NCBI GenBank assembly: GCA_001804205.1
Contig: MHFM01000037.1
Span: forward strand, 390 to 7,158
Direction: 5' to 3'
DNA length: 6,769 nt
Source of the DNA: Omnitrophica bacterium RIFCSPLOWO2_01_FULL_45_10b
Lineage (GTDB): Bacteria; Omnitrophota; Omnitrophia; Omnitrophales; Danuiimicrobiaceae
Shown here: positions 1 to 4,818 of the stretch, in pieces
How positions within the stretch are numbered: position 1 is the first letter of the stretch
Layout of the letters: every line of letters begins with the position of its first letter
The notes under the pieces: model-generated
Told to the model about the DNA's origin: nothing
Database searches by the model: none
What the model saw: the letters and a program-made list of their open reading frames with translations, nothing else
Program-made: the position numbers and the translations under genes

Positions 1-602
1 GCTCCCGCCATAATGGCGCCCGAAAGGCAACTTGTTTTAATCAACTGCCCCGTTTTATGGATATGAATGGCCTCAAGGGTAGTCAGATCAAGTTCTTGCG
101 CATTAGAAAGCAGGTCCATCACTTGTCCTCCTACCATGCCATAAATACCGGCGGCTTGTGAAATTTCCTTTAAAACCCGATGCGCTTTTTGATCATCTTG
201 AACCTTAGAAATCAACTCGAAGGCCAAGGTTAAAAGGGCATCTCCCGCTAAAAGCGCAATCGCCTCGCCAAATTTTTTATGGCAGGTTAATTTTCCCCGT
301 CGGAATTCATCGTTATCAAGGCAAGGCAAATCATCGTGAATCAACGAATAGCAATGGATTAATTCGAGGGCGCATGCCGGAAGAAGCGCTTTCTCGGTAT
401 CTCCCTCCAACATTTCACAAACAGCAAGGCATAAGATGGGACGAATCCGTTTTCCCCCGTTTAAAACCGAGTATCGCATGGCTTCATGAATTGGGGCCAA
501 GGGGCGATGCAAGGGTTTTGGCAGAAAATCATCTAAAGCCTTTTCAAGCCGGACAGCTTGATTTTGAAAATAAAGATCCAGTGACAACGCGCCTTGGCTC
601 AA
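1..602 (-). CDS. ispA: Polyprenyl (farnesyl-type) diphosphate synthase, 3' end cut by window edge
   Basis: Trans-prenyltransferase that condenses isopentenyl diphosphate with allylic diphosphates, most likely making farnesyl diphosphate for quinone and lipid-carrier synthesis in the cytoplasm. About 200 residues are visible. Seen: NGGKRIRP at 48-55 (diphosphate binding), the first Asp-rich motif DDLPCLD at 90-96 inside LIHCYSLIHDDLPCLDND, RRGKLTCHKKFGEA after it, LAGDALLTLAFE at 118-129, GMVGGQVMDL at 155-164 and HKTGQLI at 182-188. Tyr at position -5 of the Asp-rich motif matches bacterial farnesyl synthases, though chain length is not certain. The family is about 290-300 residues, so roughly 95 residues with the second Asp-rich motif lie outside the window. 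No ATG fits: the first in-frame one falls at residue 42, inside conserved sequence. The TTG at 600-602 has GGAG seven bases upstream. The gene begins 10 bp after xseB, so it is probably co-transcribed with it. Confidence 0.93.
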   Translation of the reverse strand, partial: MSQGALSLDLYFQNQAVRLEKALDDFLPKPLHRPLAPIHEAMRYSVLNGGKRIRPILCLAVCEMLEGDTEKALLPACALELIHCYSLIHDDLPCLDNDEFRRGKLTCHKKFGEAIALLAGDALLTLAFELISKVQDDQKAHRVLKEISQAAGIYGMVGGQVMDLLSNAQELDLTTLEAIHIHKTGQLIKTSCLSGAIMAG

Positions 603-609
603 GTTTTAT

Positions 610-613
610 CTCC
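610..613 (-). promoter_or_regulatory. Shine-Dalgarno for the TTG start of ispA
   Basis: GGAG (within TAGGAGAT) lies seven bases upstream of the TTG codon at 600-602 and overlaps the TAG stop of xseB at 613-615. It decides the ispA start, because no ATG or GTG in frame would keep the conserved N-terminus. The overlap with the upstream stop codon suggests translational coupling. Confidence 0.65.
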
Positions 614-921
614 TATAACAATAATTCGCTTTCCGAATCGTCAACATTGGATTGAGATTTTTTGGCTCTTTTTTGTATTTTTTTTCCGGAAGGCTCTTCG
701 AAATCGAGCGGCTCTGTTTGCAATGCTCCATTTAAGGTACGCGTCAATGTTTCGATTTTGGTTTCAGCCTGTGTCAATTTCTGGCTCAAAAGGCGCGAAA
801 GCTTCACTCCTTCTTCATATTTTTTAAGCGCATCTTCAAGCGGCATGTTTCCGCTTTCCAAATCCTCTACGATTTTTTCAAGCCGCTCCAGCGCCTTTTC
901 AAATTTAAGTTCCTGATCCAT
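613..921 (-). CDS. xseB: Exodeoxyribonuclease VII small subunit
   Basis: Small subunit of exonuclease VII, which degrades single-stranded DNA in both directions in a complex with several XseB chains per XseA. The 102-residue product opens with FEKALERLEKIVEDLESG (7-24), the family signature, followed by LEDALKKYEEGVKLSRL (28-44) and a second helix to about residue 66: the usual helical hairpin. Typical XseB proteins are about 60-85 residues. Here a polar tail from about 70 to 102, with a basic stretch (KKIQKRAKK) then an acidic end, is extra and probably disordered. The ATG at 919-921 has AAGGAGG seven bases upstream. The partner xseA lies upstream in transcription but is separated by about 180 bp of palindromic repeats, whereas the two are often adjacent or overlapping. 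ispA follows 10 bp later. Confidence 0.93.
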   Translation of the reverse strand: MDQELKFEKALERLEKIVEDLESGNMPLEDALKKYEEGVKLSRLLSQKLTQAETKIETLTRTLNGALQTEPLDFEEPSGKKIQKRAKKSQSNVDDSESELLL

Positions 922-928
922 GATTACT

Positions 929-935
929 CCTCCTT
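929..935 (-). promoter_or_regulatory. Strong Shine-Dalgarno of xseB
   Basis: AAGGAGG sits seven bases upstream of the xseB ATG. It is one of the two strongest ribosome-binding sites in the window, the other being that of apt. xseB therefore probably initiates independently of xseA, in keeping with the repeat-filled gap between the two genes. Confidence 0.6.
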
Positions 936-943
936 ACCAAAAT

Positions 944-1118
944 GTCATTCTGAGGCCGACCCTAAAGGGCTGCTTCGCGGAGGCCGAAGAATCTAAGACC
1001 TAGATCCTCGCGGAGTTTACCCTCGAGCTTGTCATTCCCGCGCGCTTTAAGCGGGAATCTAAGGTCTGTCATCCCCGCTTTCGCGGGGATGACAGACGAA
1101 GGGCTCAGGATGACTCGG
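944..1118. repeat. Cluster of palindromic GTCATYCYSNG-type repeats between xseA and xseB
   Basis: The xseA-xseB gap is almost filled by related dyad elements. Element 1 (944-993) runs from GTCATTCTGAGG to CCGAAGAATCT, with ATTCT/AGAAT and GGCC/GGCC pairs. Element 2 (1031-1060) runs from GTCATTCCCGC to GCGGGAATCT. Element 3 (1064-1097) is a perfect 15-bp inverted repeat around a TTTC loop, GTCTGTCATCCCCGC and its complement. Element 4, on the minus strand at 1118-1101, begins GTCATCCTGAG and enters the last codons of xseA. Dispersed palindromes with GTCATTCC or GTCATTCTGAG ends occur in many bacterial genomes, so this looks like an intergenic repeat family. No ORF fits here. Confidence 0.7.
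1064..1097. repeat. Perfect 15-bp palindromic hairpin
   Basis: The left arm 1064-1078 and right arm 1083-1097 are exactly complementary around the four-base loop TTTC. As RNA it would form a very stable hairpin just after the xseA stop codon. It has no T-tract on either side, so it does not look like a classical intrinsic terminator. It may instead protect or process the xseA 3' end, and could set the xseA:xseB ratio. Confidence 0.8.
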
Positions 1119-2334
1119 ATATCTCGGTCACTTTCGATTTTACCGTTCCCGTTTTTAGCCGTGTTTGAATCAAATTACCAACGCGGGCCTGTTTTGCTTC
1201 CTTCAGCAAATTTCCCTGTTCATCAAAAGTGATGCTGTATCCTCGCTCCAGAATGGCCAGCGGGCTTAACGCTTCTAATTTTCCAACCCAATTTTGAAAG
1301 CGCTGTCTTTTTTCTTGAAAAACGCCTTTCAAATAATTTTGCATTTGGCGGAGAAGCTCATCCACGCGCTGTGAAAGCTGGTGAATATAAACCAAAGGCT
1401 GCCGAAAAGCATAACATTCTTGAAGGCCAGTAAGTGCTTCGCGCTTCGCCGTCAAAATTCCTTCTATCCCCATTTGCATTCTCTCTCGAAACTCGCGGAG
1501 CCTTTCCTTGAAGGAATCCCAATTCATCACCACTTTTTCAGCGGCTGCTGTCGGCGTATGAGCCCGAAAATCAGACACAAAATCGGCAATCGTCCAATCC
1601 ACTTCATGGCCTACCGCAGAGATGATTGGGATTCTGGAGCGGCTGATGGCACGAGCCACGACTTCTTCATTAAAAGCCCACAAATCTTCAAGGCTTCCGC
1701 CACCCCGGCCTACAATAATTAAATCAAGGGGTTCAAATTGATTGAGCCGATCGATCGCATCACTGATTTCTCGAGACGCCTCATCTCCTTGGACTCGAAC
1801 CGGAAAAAGAAATACGTGGAGCCCGAATGTCTTTCGTCGAAATATCTTAAACATATCTTGAATGGCAGCGCCCGTCGGTGACGTAACGATTCCAATCGTC
1901 TTTGGATAAAGAGGGATTTGTTTTTTGCGTTCGGGCGAAAATAAGCCTTCTTTTTCAAGCCGTTCTTTCAATTGAAGGAAGGCCAGCTGGAGCGCGCCCA
2001 ATCCTTTCGGTTCCATGCGCTGAACATAAATTTGATATTGGCCCCGCTGGTCATAAACGGAAACGCGGCCGATGCAAATCACCTGAAGGCCGTCCTTTGG
2101 TTCAAATTTCAAAAACTGATTCGCATTGGCAAAAAATACGGCGGTGATCTGAGCGCTCTCATCCTTGAGCGTGAAATAAATATGTCCGGAACTGTGGCGC
2201 TTGAAATTAGAAATTTCCCCTTCAATCCAAACGGCTGAAAATCGAGATTCTAAAAGTGCGCGGATTTCACGAGTAATTTCGCTGACTTTATAGATTTTTT
2301 GTGCGGCTAAAACATCAGGAGCGGACTGTGCCAT
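1105..2334 (-). CDS. xseA: Exodeoxyribonuclease VII large subunit
   Basis: Catalytic subunit of exonuclease VII, which with XseB hydrolyses single-stranded DNA to oligonucleotides in repair and recombination. At 409 residues it is of normal length (about 400-460). Domain order: N-terminal OB-fold (about 13-107) with VWIEGEISNFKRHSSGHIYF at 35-54; catalytic region with IGIVTSPTGAAIQD (147-160), IIVGRGGGSLEDLWAFNEE (206-224) and VGHEVDWTIADF (241-252); a long helical stretch (about 270-350) where XseB docks; then LSPLAILERGY (356-366). Asp160, Arg210, His243 and Asp246 correspond, by my alignment, to the E. coli catalytic residues D155, R205, H238 and D241. The ATG lies inside the 3' end of the YmdB-family gene (20-bp overlap) with only a weak GAG upstream, so translation is probably coupled. 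The last codons and the TGA lie in a palindromic repeat arm. Confidence 0.96.
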   Translation of the reverse strand: MAQSAPDVLAAQKIYKVSEITREIRALLESRFSAVWIEGEISNFKRHSSGHIYFTLKDESAQITAVFFANANQFLKFEPKDGLQVICIGRVSVYDQRGQYQIYVQRMEPKGLGALQLAFLQLKERLEKEGLFSPERKKQIPLYPKTIGIVTSPTGAAIQDMFKIFRRKTFGLHVFLFPVRVQGDEASREISDAIDRLNQFEPLDLIIVGRGGGSLEDLWAFNEEVVARAISRSRIPIISAVGHEVDWTIADFVSDFRAHTPTAAAEKVVMNWDSFKERLREFRERMQMGIEGILTAKREALTGLQECYAFRQPLVYIHQLSQRVDELLRQMQNYLKGVFQEKRQRFQNWVGKLEALSPLAILERGYSITFDEQGNLLKEAKQARVGNLIQTRLKTGTVKSKVTEISESS

Positions 2335-3121
2335 TCAATTTCTCATGAATTCGTTCGATTGATTTTGCCTTCCCTGTATTCACATCGATTTCGATAATCG
2401 CGCCGGAAAGCCGAATATCATCCGTGGCCACTTCCATCGGCCCAGGCATTCCCGTTTTAAATCGAAAAAGAACCTGATCAATGTCACGTCCGATGACGGA
2501 TCGATAAGGGCCTGTCATGCCAAGCTCCGTCATGTAAGCAGTTCCCTTTGGAAGAATCGTTTCATCTGAAGTTTGGATATGGGTATGGGTTCCATATACG
2601 GCACTCACCTCACCGTCCAGAAACCAACCCATTGCTACTTTTTCAGAGGTGGCTTCTGCATGAAAATCGAGCAAGATAATTTTTGTTTGCGATTGAAGCG
2701 ATTTCAAAATTGATTCCATCGTTTGAAACGGACAATCAAGGCTTTGGATAAACACGCGGCCCAGCAAATTGACCACTGCCACTTTCACGCCTGTCTTTGT
2801 CGTCACCACAACGGAACCATTTCCGGGCGTTCCTTTTGGATAATTGAGCGGCCTTAAGATGCGCGGATTCTCTTGAACCATTGCAGTACCTTCCTTTTTT
2901 CTAAAGATATGATCGCCGCTCGTGATCACATCCACATCGCTCGCAAATATTTCCTCAGCTGTATCGTGGGTAATGCTCGAACCGGATGCTAGATTTTCAC
3001 CATTAATAACAACCAAGTCTATTTCCCTAAGGAGCTTGAGCTTAGGGATCATTTTTCGGCAGGCTTCGCGCCCTGGTTTTCCGACGGTATCCCCAATCAC
3101 TAAAACTTTAATCAATTCCAT
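2315..3121 (-). CDS. ymdB: YmdB-family metallophosphoesterase (TIGR00282 type)
   Basis: Member of the YmdB/DR1281 family of dimetal phosphoesterases; the B. subtilis protein hydrolyses cyclic nucleotides such as 2',3'-cAMP and affects biofilm genes. The 268 residues match the family length (about 255-280). Seen: IGDTVGKPGR (9-18) with Asp11; NGEN (40-43) with Glu42 and Asn43; SGDHIFRKKE (68-77); ILRPLNYPKGTPG (88-100); VVNLLGRVF (116-124); DFHAEATSEK (152-161) with His154; GTHTHIQTSDE (177-187) with His179 and His181; and ELGMTGPYRSVIG (199-211). The metal set is complete except that Asp70 stands where characterised members have Asn (GNH). The ATG has a weak AGG upstream and lies 5 bp after the cyclo-ligase stop. 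The 3' end overlaps xseA by 20 bp. Family assignment is firm; the cellular role here is inferred. Confidence 0.93.
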   Translation of the reverse strand: MELIKVLVIGDTVGKPGREACRKMIPKLKLLREIDLVVINGENLASGSSITHDTAEEIFASDVDVITSGDHIFRKKEGTAMVQENPRILRPLNYPKGTPGNGSVVVTTKTGVKVAVVNLLGRVFIQSLDCPFQTMESILKSLQSQTKIILLDFHAEATSEKVAMGWFLDGEVSAVYGTHTHIQTSDETILPKGTAYMTELGMTGPYRSVIGRDIDQVLFRFKTGMPGPMEVATDDIRLSGAIIEIDVNTGKAKSIERIHEKLNGTVRS

Positions 3122-3126
3122 AAGAA

Positions 3127-3693
3127 TTACCTGTTTGTTATCACACGGTCTACAGAAGCATCAAAATCATTTGTTGGCACCAACTTAAAAATTTGAAAAT
3201 CAAATGCAAGCCCAAAAGATTTTACATGAGGAGGCAACGTTTTAAGAAATCGGTCATAATAACCTTTGCCTCGTCCCAAGCGATGCCCCCACCGGTCAAA
3301 AGCAATCCCAGGCACAAGCACCAAATCCAGGCGATTCAGATCAAAGGAACAAATGACATCACGTTTTGGCTCTAAAATTCCATAAGACCCGGGGCGTAGA
3401 TCTGTTTCAGGATCACGAATCTGAACAGGGATCAGAGAATCCGTATTCCGATCAATAAAAGGAACAACCACTTCCCGGCCTTCGCGAAGAGCCTCCAAAA
3501 GGAGCGGTTTGGTATCAACCTCATCAGGCGCGGCAATGTAAAACATTAAAACCATGCTTTTCTTAAATTCAGATCTTCGTCTTAATTTTCCGAGGATCAA
3601 GTCGCTTTTTCTGCGCTTTAATTTTTCAGATTGTTCCTTTAATTCCTTACGAACTGCTTCTCGGATTTTTTCTTTCTCAAAATGAACATCCAT
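3127..3693 (-). CDS. 5-formyltetrahydrofolate cyclo-ligase family protein
   Basis: Catalyses ATP-dependent conversion of 5-formyltetrahydrofolate to 5,10-methenyltetrahydrofolate, rescuing a dead-end folate (MTHFS, also called YgfA or FCL). The product is 188 residues from the ATG at 3691-3693, normal for the family. A basic N-terminal helix leads to VLMFYIAAPDEVDT (48-61), the region normally involved in substrate binding, then LRPGSYGILEP (99-109). The diagnostic block DLVLVPGIAFDRWGHRLGRGKGYYDRFL lies at 123-150. The C-terminus VDRVITNR matches the usual end loosely, and the His common in the EHD segment is Phe here (NDFD). A TTG three codons upstream (3700-3702) is an alternative start; neither has a clear Shine-Dalgarno, and hairpin H1 ends seven bases beyond that TTG. 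It follows the tRNA-Arg and leads the cluster down to ispA. Confidence 0.92.
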   Translation of the reverse strand: MDVHFEKEKIREAVRKELKEQSEKLKRRKSDLILGKLRRRSEFKKSMVLMFYIAAPDEVDTKPLLLEALREGREVVVPFIDRNTDSLIPVQIRDPETDLRPGSYGILEPKRDVICSFDLNRLDLVLVPGIAFDRWGHRLGRGKGYYDRFLKTLPPHVKSFGLAFDFQIFKLVPTNDFDASVDRVITNR

Positions 3694-3708
3694 AGGATTC
3701 AATAATCT

Positions 3709-3760
3709 GTCCCAGCACTACACTAAAACGAAAATCGGTTTTTCATCAAAGTGCTGGGAC
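3709..3760. repeat. Hairpin H1, 11-bp stem, upstream of the cyclo-ligase gene
   Basis: Arms 3709-3719 (GTCCCAGCACT) and 3750-3760 are perfectly complementary around a 30-nt AT-rich loop. Read on the minus strand, the loop begins TTGATGAAA and ends TTTTAGTGT, resembling the loops of H2 to H6. As RNA it would sit in the 5' leader of the cyclo-ligase gene. There is no T-tract after the stem, so I do not call it a terminator. Confidence 0.7.
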
Positions 3761-3764
3761 TGGT

Positions 3765-3801
3765 TTTGCCTACCTCAAAAATTTCTTAATCAAAAGGCAA
3801 A
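3765..3801. repeat. Hairpin H2, 7-bp stem, directly after the tRNA 3' end
   Basis: Arms TTTGCCT (3765-3771) and AGGCAAA (3795-3801) enclose a 23-nt loop that on the minus strand reads TTTGATTAAG to TTTTGAGGT. It lies two bases beyond the last tRNA base and four bases from H1. Its loop is the clearest example of the shared loop pattern of the island. Confidence 0.6.
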
Positions 3802-3803
3802 CT

Positions 3804-3877
3804 TGCGCCCGGGGAGAATTGAACTCCCAACCCCCTCCTTAGGACGGAGGTGCTCTATCCAATTGAGCTACAGGCGC
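3804..3877 (-). tRNA. tRNA-Arg (anticodon CCT)
   Basis: The 74-nt sequence folds into a complete cloverleaf. The acceptor GCGCCTG pairs with CGGGCGC (one G-U), discriminator A. The D arm is GCTC/GAGC with a GG-containing loop. The anticodon stem is CCTCC/GGAGG with loop GTCCTAA, giving anticodon CCT for AGG codons. The variable region is five bases. The T arm is GGGAG/CTCCC with loop TTCAATT. The CCA end is not encoded (AGT follows), so a nucleotidyltransferase must add it. G at position 32 of the anticodon loop is unusual, since a pyrimidine is the norm. The gene sits alone between the apt and cyclo-ligase clusters, flanked on both sides by hairpins, and its 5' end is one arm of hairpin H3. 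Confidence 0.95.
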
Positions 3878-3919
3878 TAGTAACCTTAATATTTCTTTTT
3901 ATTAATCGAAACTAGCGCC
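3873..3919. repeat. Hairpin H3, 9-bp stem sharing the tRNA 5' end
   Basis: Arms GGCGCTAGT (3873-3881) and ACTAGCGCC (3911-3919) are perfectly complementary around a 29-nt AT-rich loop, which on the minus strand begins TTCGATTAAT and ends ATTAAGGTT. The first five bases of the tRNA (GCGCC) form part of one arm, so the tRNA leader can pair with the tRNA acceptor strand. The other arm lies in the first copy of the 17-bp direct repeat. Confidence 0.65.
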
Positions 3920-3922
3920 AGC
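3906..3922. repeat. 17-bp direct repeat, copy 1
   Basis: TCGAAACTAGCGCCAGC is identical to the copy at 4086-4102, exactly 180 bp away, with different bases on both sides of each copy. It overlaps one arm of hairpin H3 and the start of the GC-rich hairpin at 3915-3949. Confidence 0.85.
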
Positions 3923-4085
3923 CCCAGACGCTTTTTCTGGGGCAGGCGCAACGAGCTAACTTTTGCACCGACGCCAATGCGTCGTGTGCGATATGCCAAG
4001 GACTTGACGTCCTTGTGCGTATCGGGACAGGCGGCACCGACTATAAGGTAACCCTCTTCGAGGGCGGTTTCACTTCGTTACGCCG

Positions 4086-4102
4086 TCGAAACTAGCGCCA
4101 GC
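4086..4102. repeat. 17-bp direct repeat, copy 2
   Basis: Exact second copy of TCGAAACTAGCGCCAGC. It ends directly at the first base of hairpin H4. The two copies could be a target duplication, recombination termini, or the joint of a tandem duplication. Confidence 0.85.
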
Positions 4103-4139
4103 ACTGATTCTCATTAATTAAATTAAATTGGTAATCAGT
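4103..4139. repeat. Hairpin H4, 7-bp stem, inverted relative to the others
   Basis: Arms ACTGATT (4103-4109) and AATCAGT (4133-4139) enclose a 23-nt loop which, on the plus strand, begins CTCATTAATTAAAT and ends AAATTGGT. The loop is nearly identical to the H5 loop read on the opposite strand, so H4 is the only member in this orientation. It lies three bases from H5. Confidence 0.65.
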
Positions 4140-4142
4140 ACA

Positions 4143-4182
4143 GTACTTGCTACTAATTTATTTAATTAATGAAAGCAAGTAC
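4143..4182. repeat. Hairpin H5, 9-bp stem
   Basis: Arms GTACTTGCT (4143-4151) and AGCAAGTAC (4174-4182) enclose a 22-nt loop that on the minus strand reads TTCATTAATTAAAT to AAATTAGT. The loop is shared with H4, but the stem differs from H4 with both arms changed in step. Three bases separate it from H6. Confidence 0.7.
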
Positions 4183-4185
4183 AGT

Positions 4186-4219
4186 CCTGACTTCCTTAAA
4201 TTATCCATCAAAAGTCAGG
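4186..4219. repeat. Hairpin H6, 8-bp stem
   Basis: Arms CCTGACTT (4186-4193) and AAGTCAGG (4212-4219) enclose an 18-nt AT-rich loop beginning TTGATGGAT on the minus strand. A further inverted pair, GCAGGG (4220-4225) and CCCTGC (4263-4268), continues the run of dyads up to the apt stop codon. None has the T-tract of an intrinsic terminator, so where apt transcription ends is not evident. Confidence 0.6.
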
Positions 4220-4269
4220 GCAGGGACAAGACACAATTAAAAGGCGGGTTCACAGCGGCCTACCCTGCT

Positions 4270-4818
4270 TCAATATTGAATGAGAGAATGAATCTGATAG
4301 TTCTTGAGGCGCTCGCGGCCTTTTAAGAATTTAAGCTCTACAAGAAACGCCAGACCAACAACCGTCCCCCCTAGCTTTTCGACAAGCCGAACCACCGCTT
4401 CGGCAGTGCCGCCCGTAGCAAGCAAATCATCAACAATCAGGACATGCGTCCCCTTTGTAATGGCATCCCGATGCACTTCTAATGTATCTTCTCCATACTC
4501 TAAACTATAAGAAACCGTCTCTTTGGCTGAGGGGAGCTTCCCTTTTTTGCGTACAGGAACAAATCCAGCTGACATTCGATAGGCAAGGACGGGGCTAAAA
4601 ATAAAGCCGCGCGATTCAATTCCAACCACCTGGTCGATTTGTTTTCCTTTAAAACCTGCGGCCAATTGATCGCAGGCAAACCGAAGCGCTGAACCATCTT
4701 TGAGAAGCGGTGTAATATCTTTAAACATAATTCCCTTTTTAGGAAAATCCGGAACGTCGCGTATCAACGTTTTAAGCCTCTCTAAATCCATCCTTTTTTC
4801 AGCGGACATAGTCTTCAA
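4270..4818 (-). CDS. apt: Adenine phosphoribosyltransferase
   Basis: Purine-salvage enzyme making AMP and pyrophosphate from adenine and PRPP in the cytoplasm. The 182 residues fit the family (about 170-185). Seen: DVPDFPKKGIMFKDITPLL (21-39), GIESRGFIF (66-74), VPVRKKGKLP (87-96), SYSLEYGEDTLEVHRDAI (103-120), and the PRPP-binding loop VLIVDDLLATGGT (126-138) with the paired acidic residues Asp130 and Asp131. The C-terminus HSLIQY resembles the usual SLVEY-like end. The start is TTG at 4816-4818: GGAGGAG lies just upstream at good spacing, whereas the ATG three codons later is too far from it and the ATG at codon 10 has no proper site. The start overlaps the sigma-factor 3' end by 20 bp, so the two are probably translationally coupled. 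Confidence 0.95.
   Translation of the reverse strand: MKTMSAEKRMDLERLKTLIRDVPDFPKKGIMFKDITPLLKDGSALRFACDQLAAGFKGKQIDQVVGIESRGFIFSPVLAYRMSAGFVPVRKKGKLPSAKETVSYSLEYGEDTLEVHRDAITKGTHVLIVDDLLATGGTAEAVVRLVEKLGGTVVGLAFLVELKFLKGRERLKNYQIHSLIQY

Larger units (their letters stand above)
3906..4102. other. GC-rich hairpin-rich unit of about 180 bp between 17-bp direct repeats
   Basis: This non-coding unit differs sharply in composition from the AT-rich sequence on both sides. It folds into successive hairpins: 3915-3928/3936-3949 (13 paired bases with one A-A mismatch, core GCCCCAGA/TCTGGGGC); 3965-3974/3979-3989 (CGACGC/GCGTCG extended by GCAC/GTGC); 3990-4003/4009-4023 (CAAGGAC/GTCCTTG extended by GATATGC/GCGTATC with one bulge and one G-U); and 4052-4056/4060-4064 (CCCTC/GAGGG). 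No ORF is present. It could be a non-autonomous mobile repeat, an expanded interspersed repeat, or a structured RNA upstream of the tRNA. I do not recognise it. Confidence 0.5.

Noticed and set aside
374..655. Plus-strand reading frame opposite ispA and the xseB end
   Set aside because: It lies antisense to conserved IspA sequence, and its product has no recognisable motif; the other plus-strand frames in the window are likewise shadows of minus-strand genes.
1029..1232. Small plus-strand protein over the repeat cluster
   Set aside because: Much of it is translated palindromic repeat (VIPAFAGMT-type peptide), a common artefact of GTCATTCC repeats, and the rest is antisense to xseA.
1719..1958. 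Second minus-strand frame inside xseA
   Set aside because: It is an out-of-frame shadow of the conserved catalytic part of XseA and has no family motif.
3878..3910. Promoter for the tRNA
   Set aside because: The AT-rich stretch has TATTAA-like words, but no -35 element lies at acceptable spacing, so no promoter is called.
3906..4102. Integron attC site or cassette
   Set aside because: No matching GTTRRRY/RYYYAAC core pair could be found at the hairpin ends, and no integrase is in the window.
3709..4219. CRISPR array
   Set aside because: The repeated parts are loops inside variable stems, spacing is irregular, one unit is inverted, and no cas gene is present.
3709..4268. Rho-independent terminators after apt and after the tRNA
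   Set aside because: Several hairpins exist, but none has a GC-rich stem followed directly by a run of T on the minus strand.
3878..4269. 6S RNA or a folate riboswitch upstream of the cyclo-ligase gene
   Set aside because: 6S RNA is often next to this gene in other bacteria, but the region folds as separate short hairpins rather than one long rod with a central bubble, and I see no tetrahydrofolate riboswitch core.
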